Shown here one piece after another: positions 25,838 through 34,113 of a stretch of DNA of 64,000 nt. Position 1 is the first letter of the stretch. Each line of letters starts with the position of its first letter. The stretch is taken from positions 175,312-239,311 of the forward strand of contig NZ_CKYA01000002.1 in assembly GCF_001113365.1 (NCBI RefSeq), read 5' to 3'. The notes beneath the pieces are model-generated. The model ran no database searches and had not been told where the DNA came from. It worked only from the letters and a program-made list of their open reading frames with translations. Made by a program: the position numbers and the translations under genes. The DNA is from Streptococcus pneumoniae (GTDB lineage: Bacteria > Bacillota > Bacilli > Lactobacillales > Streptococcaceae).

Positions 25838-27070
25838 ATGGCACTAATTACACTCACGAAAGAAGAGTTTCAGGCTTATTCTGATCAGGTTTCTTCTCGT
25901 TCCTTTATGCAATCTGTTCAGATGGGGGACTTATTAGAAAAAAGAGGGGCTCGAATTGTTTACCTTGCTTTGAAACAAGAAGGAGAAATTCAAGTTGCAG
26001 CTCTGGTTTATAGCTTGCCCATGCTGGGTGGTCTGCATATGGAGATCAATTCGGGGCCGATTTATACCCAACAAGATGCTCTTCCAGTTTTTTATGCGGA
26101 GTTAAAAGAATATGCCAAGCAAAATGGTGTATTAGAGTTGCTTGTAAAACCTTATGAAACTTATCAAACTTTTGATAGTCAAGGTAATCCGATAGATGCT
26201 GAGAAAAAAAGTATGATTCAAGATTTGACTGATTTGGATTATCAATTTGATGGTTTGACGACAGGGTATCCAGGTGGAGAGCCGGATTGGTTATATTATA
26301 AAGATTTGACTGAATTAACTGAAAAGAATTTGCTTAAAAGTTTTAGCAAAAAGGGTAAACCCTTGGTGAAAAAGGCTGAAACCTTTGGCATTCGGTTGAA
26401 AAAGTTAAAACGTGAAGAACTATCGATTTTTAAGAATATCACAAAAGAAACCTCTGAACGTAGAGAATATAGTGATAAAAGTTTAGAATACTATGAGCAC
26501 TTTTATGATTCATTTGGAGAACAAGCGGAGTTTCTCATAGCAAGCTTAAATTTTTCGGACTATATGAGCAAATTGCAAGGTGAGCAAAGTAAACTAGAAG
26601 AAATCTTGGGCAAGTTGCGACTTGATTTGAGTAAAAATCCTCATTCTGAGAAAAAACAAAATCAACTGAGAGAATATTCTAGTCAATTTGAAACGTTTGA
26701 AGTTCGAAAAGCAGAAGCGAGAGACTTGATTGAAAAATATGGAGAAGAAGATATTGTTTTAGCTGGGAGTTTATTTGTTTATATGCCCCAGGAAACGACT
26801 TACCTCTTTAGTGGTTCCTACACTGAGTTTAATAAATTCTATGCCCCTGCCCTGCTTCAAAAATATATTATGTTGGAAAGCATAAAACGTGGAATACCTA
26901 AATACAACTTCCTAGGCATTCAAGGGATTTTTGATGGTAGTGATGGTGTTTTGCGTTTTAAACAAAATTTTAATGGCTATATTGTACGCAAAGCAGGTAC
27001 TTTCCGTTACCATCCATCGCCTTTAAAATACAAAGCTATCCAGTTACTCAAAAAAATAGTAAGACGTTAA
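25838..27070 (+). CDS. murN: MurN, alanine-adding enzyme for branched lipid II
   Basis: 410 residues, FemABX family, homologous to MurM. It has a coiled-coil arm at about 245-290 (KLEEILGKLRLDL...) and the closing motif YNFLGIQGIFDGSDGVLRFKQNF. It adds the second residue, alanine, to the branch started by MurM. Co-transcribed with murM (4-nt gap, weak ribosome site). Together they give the Ser-Ala or Ala-Ala cross-bridges of the streptococcal wall. Confidence 0.94.
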   Translation: MALITLTKEEFQAYSDQVSSRSFMQSVQMGDLLEKRGARIVYLALKQEGEIQVAALVYSLPMLGGLHMEINSGPIYTQQDALPVFYAELKEYAKQNGVLELLVKPYETYQTFDSQGNPIDAEKKSMIQDLTDLDYQFDGLTTGYPGGEPDWLYYKDLTELTEKNLLKSFSKKGKPLVKKAETFGIRLKKLKREELSIFKNITKETSERREYSDKSLEYYEHFYDSFGEQAEFLIASLNFSDYMSKLQGEQSKLEEILGKLRLDLSKNPHSEKKQNQLREYSSQFETFEVRKAEARDLIEKYGEEDIVLAGSLFVYMPQETTYLFSGSYTEFNKFYAPALLQKYIMLESIKRGIPKYNFLGIQGIFDGSDGVLRFKQNFNGYIVRKAGTFRYHPSPLKYKAIQLLKKIVRR

Positions 27071-27148
27071 GATGAAAAAGCCAGTATTTAGTTTTCTTTC
27101 AGCTTATTTTAGTAAAATAGTCTTTATTTGCTAGAAAGGTGGAGAGAC

Positions 27149-27850
27149 ATGCGCTGGCTTTTTCGTTTGATAGGGGCTTTCTTTTCTTTTGTGTGGCGTT
27201 TGTTTTGGCGCCTGGTTTGGATAGTTGTGCTCTTATGTGCGCTTGCTTTTGGATTTCTCTGGTATCTTAATGGAGATTTTCAAGAAGCGCTAAAGCAAGC
27301 AGAGCGGTCAGTCAAGATTGGTCAACAAAGTATTAACCAATGGGAAAAAACAGGGCAACTGCCTAAGTTGAAGCAGACAGATAGCCACCAGCATTCTGAA
27401 GGAAAGTGGCCACAGGCTTTTGCTCGTATTTACTTGGATCCGCAAATGGATTCACGCTTTCAAGAGGCATATTTAGAAGCGATCCAGAACTGGAATCAAA
27501 CTGGTGCTTTTAACTTTGAAGTCGTGACTGAGACCAGCAAGGCAGATATTATGGCTACGGAGATGAATGACGGAGGCACTCCTGTGGCAGGAGAGGCGGA
27601 AAGTCAGACCAATCTCTTAACGGGGCAATTCTTGTCTGTCACGGTGCGGTTGAATCATTATTATCTATCCAATCCTGACTATGGCTATTCCTATGAGCGC
27701 ATTGTCCATACGGCAGAACACGAGTTGGGTCATGCGATTGGCTTGGACCATACAGATGAGAAGTCTGTGATGCAACCTGCAGGTTCCTTTTATGGTATTC
27801 AGGAAGAGGATGTTGAAAGACTTCGAAAATTATATGAGACCAATGAGTAG
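27149..27850 (+). CDS. Membrane-anchored metzincin-type zinc protease (matrixin-like)
   Basis: 233 residues from the ATG at 27149, preceded by ribosome site aaaggtggag; an upstream in-frame TTG is less likely. A basic, Trp-rich N-terminus leads into a membrane helix (about 12-42), so the catalytic domain should be outside. Residues 191-201 read HELGHAIGLDH, an exact HExxHxxGxxH zinc motif, followed by a plausible Met-turn (SVMQPAG). The pro-domain and targets are not obvious. It directly follows murMN, which suggests an envelope role, but this is inference. Conserved in mitis-group genomes as far as I recall. Confidence 0.82.
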   Translation: MRWLFRLIGAFFSFVWRLFWRLVWIVVLLCALAFGFLWYLNGDFQEALKQAERSVKIGQQSINQWEKTGQLPKLKQTDSHQHSEGKWPQAFARIYLDPQMDSRFQEAYLEAIQNWNQTGAFNFEVVTETSKADIMATEMNDGGTPVAGEAESQTNLLTGQFLSVTVRLNHYYLSNPDYGYSYERIVHTAEHELGHAIGLDHTDEKSVMQPAGSFYGIQEEDVERLRKLYETNE

Positions 27851-27874
27851 GGGACTATCTTTCCCTACTTTTTT

Positions 27875-27882
27875 GCTATAAT
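27875..27882 (+). promoter_or_regulatory. Extended -10 promoter of uvrC; implies a leaderless mRNA
   Basis: An extended -10, TGCTATAAT (starting at the T of 27874), ends at 27882, and six bases later the uvrC ATG begins. No ribosome site lies between, so the transcript probably starts on the AUG. Confidence 0.65.
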
Positions 27883-27888
27883 GGAACT

Positions 27889-29736
27889 ATGAATAACTTG
27901 ATTAAATCAAAACTAGAGCTTTTGCCGACCAGCCCTGGTTGCTACATTCACAAGGATAAAAACGGCACCATTATCTATGTAGGAAAGGCAAAAAATCTGC
28001 GTAACCGCGTGAGGTCTTATTTCCGTGGAAGTCATGATACCAAAACAGAGGCCTTGGTGTCTGAAATTGTGGATTTTGAATTTATCGTCACTGAGTCTAA
28101 TATTGAGGCTCTCCTTCTGGAAATCAACCTAATCAAGGAAAACAAGCCCAAATACAATATCATGCTCAAGGATGATAAGTCCTATCCCTTCATCAAGATT
28201 ACCAATGAACGCTATCCTCGTTTGATTATCACCCGACAGGTCAAAAAGGATGGAGGTCTTTATTTTGGACCTTATCCCGATGTGGGGGCAGCCAATGAAA
28301 TCAAGCGACTACTGGATCGAATTTTCCCTTTTAGAAAGTGTACCAATCCACCGTCTAAGGTCTGTTTTTACTACCATATCGGTCAATGTATGGCCCATAC
28401 CATCTGTAAGAAGGATGAGGTTTATTTCAAGTCCATGGCTCAGGAGGTTTCTGATTTCCTAAAAGGACAGGATGACAAGATTATCGATGACCTCAAGGGA
28501 AAAATGGCAGCGGCGGCCCAGACTATGGAGTTTGAACGTGCGGCGGAATATCGTGACCTAATTCAGGCTATTGGAACGCTTCGAACCAAGCAACGGGTTA
28601 TGGCTAAGGATCTTCAAAATCGTGATGTCTTTGGTTACTATGTGGACAAGGGTTGGATGTGTGTTCAGGTTTTCTTTGTCCGTCAGGGCAAGCTCATTGA
28701 ACGCGATGTCAATCTCTTTCCCTATTACAATGATCCGGATGAGGACTTTTTGACCTATGTTGGACAATTCTATCAAGAAAAATCTCATCTAGTTCCCAAT
28801 GAGGTACTGATTCCGCAGGATATTGACGAAGAAGCTGTCAAGGTCTTGGTAGATACCAAGATTCTCAAACCCCAGCGTGGAGAGAAAAAACAGCTGGTCA
28901 ATCTAGCCATAAAAAATGCACGAGTCAGCCTAGAGCAGAAATTCAACCTGCTGGAGAAATCTGTCGAAAAGACACAAGGAGCTATTGAAAATCTAGGACG
29001 TTTGCTCCAAATCCCAACCCCAGTTCGTATCGAATCTTTCGATAACTCCAACATCATGGGGACCAGTCCTGTTTCAGCCATGGTGGTCTTTGTCAACGGA
29101 AAACCTAGTAAGAAGGATTACCGTAAGTATAAAATCAAGACGGTCGTTGGGCCAGACGACTATGCCAGTATGAGAGAAGTCATTCGCAGGCGCTATGGTC
29201 GAGTACAGCGTGACGGTTTGACTCCTCCAGATTTGATTGTCATCGATGGGGGACAAGGTCAAGTCAATATCGCCAAGCAAGTCATCCAAGAGGAACTGGG
29301 TTTGGATATTCCCATTGCAGGTTTGCAAAAGAATGATAAGCACCAAACTCATGAATTGCTTTTTGGAGACCCGCTTGAGGTGGTGGAGTTGTCTCGCAAT
29401 TCTCAGGAATTTTTCCTCCTCCAACGCATTCAGGATGAGGTCCACCGCTTTGCTATTACTTTCCACCGCCAACTGCGCTCCAAAAATTCCTTTTCATCAC
29501 AACTGGATGGAATTGACGGTCTGGGACCTAAACGCAAGCAAAATCTCATGAAGCATTTCAAGTCTCTGACTAAAATCAAGGAAGCCAGTGTGGATGAGAT
29601 TGTCGAAGTTGGAGTACCAAGAACAGTCGCAGAGGCTGTGCAAAGAAAGTTGAACCCGCAGGAAGAAGAGGAATTAGCTCAAGTGGCGGAAGAAAGAGTA
29701 GAATACCAAACGGAAGGAAACCACAATGAAACATAA
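27889..29736 (+). CDS. uvrC: UvrABC excinuclease subunit C
   Basis: 615 residues, full length. An N-terminal GIY-YIG nuclease domain (SPGCYIHKDKNGTIIYVGKAKNLRNRV, about 14-40), a UVR UvrB-binding segment (near 200-230), the RNase H-like 5' nuclease domain (ESFDNSNIMGTSPVSAMV and VIDGGQGQV), and C-terminal helix-hairpin-helix motifs (IDGLGPKRKQNLMKHF). It makes both incisions in nucleotide excision repair. It overlaps the downstream phosphoesterase gene by 11 nt and lacks a ribosome site of its own. Confidence 0.95.
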   Translation: MNNLIKSKLELLPTSPGCYIHKDKNGTIIYVGKAKNLRNRVRSYFRGSHDTKTEALVSEIVDFEFIVTESNIEALLLEINLIKENKPKYNIMLKDDKSYPFIKITNERYPRLIITRQVKKDGGLYFGPYPDVGAANEIKRLLDRIFPFRKCTNPPSKVCFYYHIGQCMAHTICKKDEVYFKSMAQEVSDFLKGQDDKIIDDLKGKMAAAAQTMEFERAAEYRDLIQAIGTLRTKQRVMAKDLQNRDVFGYYVDKGWMCVQVFFVRQGKLIERDVNLFPYYNDPDEDFLTYVGQFYQEKSHLVPNEVLIPQDIDEEAVKVLVDTKILKPQRGEKKQLVNLAIKNARVSLEQKFNLLEKSVEKTQGAIENLGRLLQIPTPVRIESFDNSNIMGTSPVSAMVVFVNGKPSKKDYRKYKIKTVVGPDDYASMREVIRRRYGRVQRDGLTPPDLIVIDGGQGQVNIAKQVIQEELGLDIPIAGLQKNDKHQTHELLFGDPLEVVELSRNSQEFFLLQRIQDEVHRFAITFHRQLRSKNSFSSQLDGIDGLGPKRKQNLMKHFKSLTKIKEASVDEIVEVGVPRTVAEAVQRKLNPQEEEELAQVAEERVEYQTEGNHNET

Positions 29737-30580
29737 AATCGCAATTTTATCAGATATTCATGGCAATGCGACGGCGCTAGAAGCAGTGATTGCAGATGCT
29801 AAAAATCAGGGGGTCAGTGAATATTGGCTTCTGGGAGATATTTTTCTTCCTGGTCCCGGTGCAAATGACTTAGTCGCCCTGCTAAAGGACCTTCCTATCA
29901 CAGCCAGTGTTCGAGGCAATTGGGATGATTGTGTCCTTGAGGCCTTGGATGGGCAATACGGTTTGGAAAATCCGCAAGAAATCCAGCTAATGCGCATGAC
30001 CCAGTTTTTGATGGAGCGAATGGATCCTGCAACGATTGTCTGGTTACGAAGCTTGCCTTTGCTGGAAAAGAAAGAAGTTGAGGGGCTACGCTTTTCTATC
30101 TCTCATAATTTACCTGACAAAAACTATGGTGGGGACCTACTGGTTGGGAATGATACAGATAAATTTGACCAACTGCTAGATGAGAAAACCGACGTGGCAG
30201 TCTATGGTCATGTTCACAAGCAGTTGCTTCGTTATGGCAGTCAAGGGCAACAAATCATCAATCCAGGGTCGATTGGCATGCCCTATTTTAATTGGGAGGC
30301 GTTAAAAAATCACCGTGCCCAGTATGCCGTGATAGAAGTTGAAGATGGGGAATTGGTAAATATCCTATTTCGTAAAGTCGCTTATGATTATGAAGCGGAG
30401 TTAGAACTGGCCAAGTCCAAGGGGCTTCCTTTTATCGAAATGTATGAAGAACTACGTCGTGAAGATAACTATCAGGGGCACAATCTGGAACTCTTAGCCA
30501 GCTTAATAGAAAAGCATGGGTATGTAGAGGATGTGAAAGATTTCTTGGAGATTATAAAGTCAGAATATAAGATAGACTAG
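29726..30580 (+). CDS. Metallophosphoesterase (calcineurin-like)
   Basis: 284 residues with the metallophosphoesterase core: LSDIHGNATALEAV, LLGDIFLPGPG, VRGNWDD (as GNHD), and YGHVHKQLLRY with NPGSIGMPYF. This is the YfcE/MJ0936-like bacterial phosphodiesterase group, dinuclear-metal enzymes with unspecified natural substrates. It starts inside the end of uvrC with ribosome site ggaaggaaacc, so the two are probably co-transcribed. The C-terminal 60 residues are a helical extension. Confidence 0.85.
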   Translation: MKHKIAILSDIHGNATALEAVIADAKNQGVSEYWLLGDIFLPGPGANDLVALLKDLPITASVRGNWDDCVLEALDGQYGLENPQEIQLMRMTQFLMERMDPATIVWLRSLPLLEKKEVEGLRFSISHNLPDKNYGGDLLVGNDTDKFDQLLDEKTDVAVYGHVHKQLLRYGSQGQQIINPGSIGMPYFNWEALKNHRAQYAVIEVEDGELVNILFRKVAYDYEAELELAKSKGLPFIEMYEELRREDNYQGHNLELLASLIEKHGYVEDVKDFLEIIKSEYKID

Positions 30581-30635
30581 TTTCTTTAAGTAACTGAAAA
30601 TTAATTGGAACTGGATGAGGGGATTCCTGATTTAA

Positions 30636-30767
30636 ATGCTTTTCTTCATTTGGTTGCTTATCCTTGTTCCAGTTTATTTCTATGAAAAATCCCTGCAAGC
30701 TCTTTCAAATTATGGTAGAATGGAAGCAGTAGAATTAGAAAAGGAAATCGATTATGAAATTTCTTGA
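30636..30767 (+). CDS. Possible 43-residue membrane peptide
   Basis: A frame starting MLFFIWLLILVPVYFY encodes a single predicted membrane helix and a charged tail, and overlaps the first 14 bases of the nitroreductase gene in another frame. A gagggg sequence upstream is farther than ideal for a ribosome site. It is plausible as a small membrane protein, but chance is possible. Confidence 0.3.
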   Translation: MLFFIWLLILVPVYFYEKSLQALSNYGRMEAVELEKEIDYEIS

Positions 30768-31359
30768 ATTAAATAAAAAACGTCATGCGACTAAGCATTT
30801 TACTGATAAGCCTGTTGATCCTAAAGATGTTCGTACGGCTATCGAAATCGCAACCTTGGCACCAAGTGCCCACAACAGCCAGCCTTGGAAATTTGTGGTG
30901 GTTCGTGAGAAAAATGCTGAACTGGCAAAATTGGCTTACGGTTCAAACTTTGAACAGGTATCATCAGCGCCTGTAACCATTGCCCTGTTTACAGACACAG
31001 ATCTGGCTAAACGCGCTCGTAAGATTGCTCGTGTTGGTGGTGCTAATAACTTTTCTGAAGAGCAACTTCAATATTTTATGAAGAATTTGCCTGCTGAATT
31101 TGCCCGTTACAATGAACAACAAGTCAGCGACTACCTAGCCCTCAATGCAGGTTTGGTTGCTATGAATTTGGTTCTGGCTCTTACAGATCAGGGAATCGGA
31201 TCAAATCTGATTCTTGGTTTTGACAAATCAAAAGTCAACGAAGTTTTGGAAATCGAAAACCGCTTCCGCCCAGAACTCTTGATTACAGTGGGTTATACAG
31301 ACGAAAAATTGGAACCAAGCTACCGCTTGCCAGTAGATGAAATCATTGAGAAAAGATAG
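30754..31359 (+). CDS. Nitroreductase family protein
   Basis: 201 residues of the FMN-dependent nitroreductase fold. Motifs are RHATKHF near the N-terminus (FMN phosphate contact), LAPSAHNSQPWKFVVV, and GLVAMNLVLALTDQGIGSNLILGF. Such enzymes reduce quinones, flavins or nitro compounds with NAD(P)H; the substrate here is unknown. Ribosome site aaaagga. pepV follows 13 nt after the stop. Confidence 0.9.
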   Translation: MKFLELNKKRHATKHFTDKPVDPKDVRTAIEIATLAPSAHNSQPWKFVVVREKNAELAKLAYGSNFEQVSSAPVTIALFTDTDLAKRARKIARVGGANNFSEEQLQYFMKNLPAEFARYNEQQVSDYLALNAGLVAMNLVLALTDQGIGSNLILGFDKSKVNEVLEIENRFRPELLITVGYTDEKLEPSYRLPVDEIIEKR

Positions 31360-31372
31360 AAAGAAGAAAAAA

Positions 31373-32773
31373 ATGACAGTAATTGATTTTACAGCAGAAG
31401 TAGAAAAACGCAAAGAAGACCTCTTGGCTGACTTGTTTAGCCTTTTGGAAATCAACTCAGAACGTGATGACAGCAAGGTTGATGCTGAACATCCATTTGG
31501 GCCTGGTCCAGTAAAAGCCTTGGAAAAATTCCTTGAAATCGCAGACCGCGATGGCTACCCAACTAAGAATGTCGATAACTACGCAGGACATTTCGAGTTT
31601 GGTGATGGAGAAGAAGTTCTCGGCATCTTTGCTCATATGGACGTGGTTCCAGCTGGTAGCGGTTGGGACACAGACCCTTACACACCAACTATCAAAGACG
31701 GTCGTCTTTATGCGCGTGGAGCTTCGGACGACAAGGGTCCTACAACAGCTTGTTACTATGGCTTGAAAATCATCAAAGAATTGGGCCTTCCAACTTCTAA
31801 AAAAGTTCGCTTCATCGTCGGAACAGACGAAGAATCAGGCTGGGCAGACATGGACTACTACTTCGAGCACGTAGGACTTGCCAAACCAGACTTCGGTTTC
31901 TCTCCAGACGCTGAATTCCCTATCATCAATGGTGAAAAAGGAAATATCACGGAATACCTCCACTTTGCAGGTGAAAATGCGGGTGCTGCCCGTCTTCACA
32001 GCTTCACAGGTGGTTTGCGTGAAAACATGGTGCCAGAATCAGCAACAGCAGTCGTTTCAGGTGACTTGGCTGACTTGCAAGCTAAACTAGATGCCTTTGT
32101 TGCAGAACACAAACTTAGAGGAGAACTCCAAGAAGAAGCTGACCAATACAAGGTGACGATCATTGGTAAATCAGCCCACGGTGCTATGCCTGCTTCAGGT
32201 GTCAATGGTGCGACTTACCTAGCCCTCTTCCTCAGCCAGTTTGACTTTGCTGGTCCAGCCAAAGACTACCTTGACATCGCTGGTAAAATTCTCTTGAACG
32301 ACCATGAGGGTGAAAATCTCAAGATTGCTCATGTGGATGAAAAGATGGGTGCCCTTTCTATGAATGCAGGCGTCTTCCGCTTTGATGAAACAAGTGCTGA
32401 CAATACCATTGCCCTCAACATCCGCTATCCAAAAGGAACAAGTCCAGAGCAAATCAAGTCAATCCTTGAAAACTTGCCAGTTGCTTCTGTTAGCCTTTCT
32501 GAGCACGGTCACACCCCTCACTATGTGCCAATGGAAGATCCACTTGTGCAAACCTTGTTGAATGTCTATGAAAAACAAACTGGACTTAAAGGTCATGAGC
32601 AAGTCATTGGTGGTGGAACCTTTGGTCGTTTGCTCGAACGCGGAGTTGCCTACGGTGCCATGTTCCCAGACTCAATTGACACCATGCACCAAGCCAATGA
32701 ATTTATCGCCTTGGACGATCTCTTCCGAGCAGCAGCAATCTATGCCGAAGCTATTTACGAATTGATCAAATAA
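31373..32773 (+). CDS. pepV: Dipeptidase PepV (M20 family)
   Basis: 466 residues from the ATG at 31373, which follows gaaagaag. Motifs of the co-catalytic dizinc M20 peptidases are visible: FAHMDVVPAGSGWDTDPY (His88, Asp90), GRLYARGASDDKGPT (bridging Asp), GTDEESGWADMDYY (general-base Glu), and EFIALDDL near the C-terminus. The lid domain (about 185-380) is intact. It splits broad-range dipeptides in the cytoplasm to supply amino acids. Probably in an operon with the nitroreductase. Confidence 0.94.
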   Translation: MTVIDFTAEVEKRKEDLLADLFSLLEINSERDDSKVDAEHPFGPGPVKALEKFLEIADRDGYPTKNVDNYAGHFEFGDGEEVLGIFAHMDVVPAGSGWDTDPYTPTIKDGRLYARGASDDKGPTTACYYGLKIIKELGLPTSKKVRFIVGTDEESGWADMDYYFEHVGLAKPDFGFSPDAEFPIINGEKGNITEYLHFAGENAGAARLHSFTGGLRENMVPESATAVVSGDLADLQAKLDAFVAEHKLRGELQEEADQYKVTIIGKSAHGAMPASGVNGATYLALFLSQFDFAGPAKDYLDIAGKILLNDHEGENLKIAHVDEKMGALSMNAGVFRFDETSADNTIALNIRYPKGTSPEQIKSILENLPVASVSLSEHGHTPHYVPMEDPLVQTLLNVYEKQTGLKGHEQVIGGGTFGRLLERGVAYGAMFPDSIDTMHQANEFIALDDLFRAAAIYAEAIYELIK

Positions 32774-32826
32774 AACGATAGAAGTCTGAGATTGTATGCT
32801 TAGACTTCTTTTTGGAGGGGAAGTAG

Positions 32827-33404
32827 ATGTCTCAAATTGAAAGAATCAAGCAGGCTATTATGTCAGATCCACAAAATGCCATCTATACAGAGCGTGGCAT
32901 TGAGCCTCTCTTTGCAGCGCCAAAGACTGCTCGCATCAATATCATCGGTCAAGCGCCTGGTCTTAAAACCCAAGAAGCAGGCCTTTACTGGAAGGATAAA
33001 AGTGGTGATCGTTTGCGGGACTGGCTTGGTGTTGACGAAGACACTTTTTACAATTCAGGATATTTTGCTGTTTTGCCTATGGATTTCTACTTTCCAGGGC
33101 ATGGAAAGTCAGGTGATCTGCCACCGAGAACTGGCTTTGCTGAAAAATGGCATCCGCAGCTCTTGCAAGAATTACCAGATATTCAATTGACCCTCTTGAT
33201 TGGCCAGTATGCCAAGCCTACTATTTGCAGGAGAAAATCAGTGGTAAGGTGACAGAACGGGTAAAACATTACCAGAACTACTTACCAACCTATTTTCCAC
33301 TAGTTCACCCCTCGCCGCGAAATCAAATCTGGATGGCCAAAAATCCTTGGTTTGAGTCAGAAGTGGTGCCGGATTTGAAAAAAAGAATTAAAACCATTTT
33401 ATAG
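32827..33404 (+). pseudogene. Uracil-DNA glycosylase family gene with a frameshift
   Basis: The first 130 codons (IGQAPGLKTQEAGLYWKDKSGDRLRDWLG, FYFPGHGKSGD, LTLLIGQYAK) belong to the uracil-DNA glycosylase-like family, in which GQAPG is the active-site region. At about 33214-33217 (gccaagcctac) one base, most likely a G, is missing. The frame then ends at 33252, while the rest of the protein (AYYLQEKISGKV ... LVHPSPRNQIWMAKNPWFE) continues in the +2 frame to 33404. The HPSPRN segment with the second catalytic His is therefore lost. Restored, it would be about 192 residues. A sequencing error cannot be excluded. A BOX element begins at the stop codon. Confidence 0.82.
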
Positions 33405-33641
33405 TCAATGAAAATCAAAGAGCAAACTAGGAAGCTAGCCGCAGGCTGCTCAAAGTACAGCTTTGAGGTTGCAGATAAAACTGACGAAGTCAGCTCAAAA
33501 CACTGTTTTGAGGTTGTGGATAGAACTGACGAAGTCAGCTCAAAACACTGTTTTGAGGTTGTGGATAGAACTGACGAAGTCAGTAACCATACCTACGGTA
33601 AGGCGACGCTGACGTGGTTTGAAGAGATTTTCGAAGAGTAT
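33403..33641 (+). repeat. BOX element with three boxB copies
   Basis: boxA (tcaatgaaaatcaaagagca ... ctagccgcaggctgctcaaa) is followed by three 45-bp boxB units (two with the core ttttgaggttgtggatagaa) and boxC (ataccta ... gattttcgaagagtat). A 78-codon frame reads through the whole element but is not a gene. The element abuts the broken glycosylase gene and ends 14 nt before the rhodanese start. Confidence 0.92.
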
Positions 33642-33654
33642 TAGGAGAAAAAGA

Positions 33655-33942
33655 ATGAAAGAAATAACCTTTGACGCATTTTACCAGCTTTACCAAAACG
33701 ACCAACTTTCTTTAGTGGACGTGAGAGAAGTGGATGAGTTTGAAGCTCTTCATTTAGAAGGCGCCCACAACCTGCCACTTAGTCAATTGGCTGATACCTA
33801 TGATCAGTTGGATAAGGACCAGTTACATTATGTTATTTGCAAATCTGGAATGAGATCGGCGCGTGCTTGTCAATTCCTATCAGAACAAGGTTATAATGTT
33901 ATCAATGTCCAAGGTGGCATGACTGCCTTTGAAGAACTCTAA
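33655..33942 (+). CDS. Single-domain rhodanese-like protein
   Basis: 95 residues from the ATG at 33655 (ribosome site taggagaaa). One rhodanese domain: LVDVREVDEFEALHLEGAHNLPL near the N-terminus, active-site loop C-KSGMRS (about residue 63), and VINVQGGMTAFEEL at the end. The cysteine and the loop are typical of sulfurtransferases of the GlpE/PspE type. It carries or transfers persulfide sulfur; the partner is unknown. Confidence 0.88.
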   Translation: MKEITFDAFYQLYQNDQLSLVDVREVDEFEALHLEGAHNLPLSQLADTYDQLDKDQLHYVICKSGMRSARACQFLSEQGYNVINVQGGMTAFEEL

Positions 33943-34113
33943 ACGTAAGAATTTTCTCCTGCTTGGTGTGGACTGGGTAGGAGAGCTTTATTTTTAGATA
34001 ATTCTCATTTTTGAGAATCTTGAAAACATTCAATAGTTACTTCGTGAAGCTTTTTTCATACTCCTATTCATGATATACTAGGTCAGTATTTTATAAATAT
34101 GAAGGAGATTTTC

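Noticed and set aside
33408..33644. 78-codon open frame with tandem protein repeats
   Set aside because: It is a translation of the BOX element; the repeats are the boxB copies and the frame has no ribosome site.
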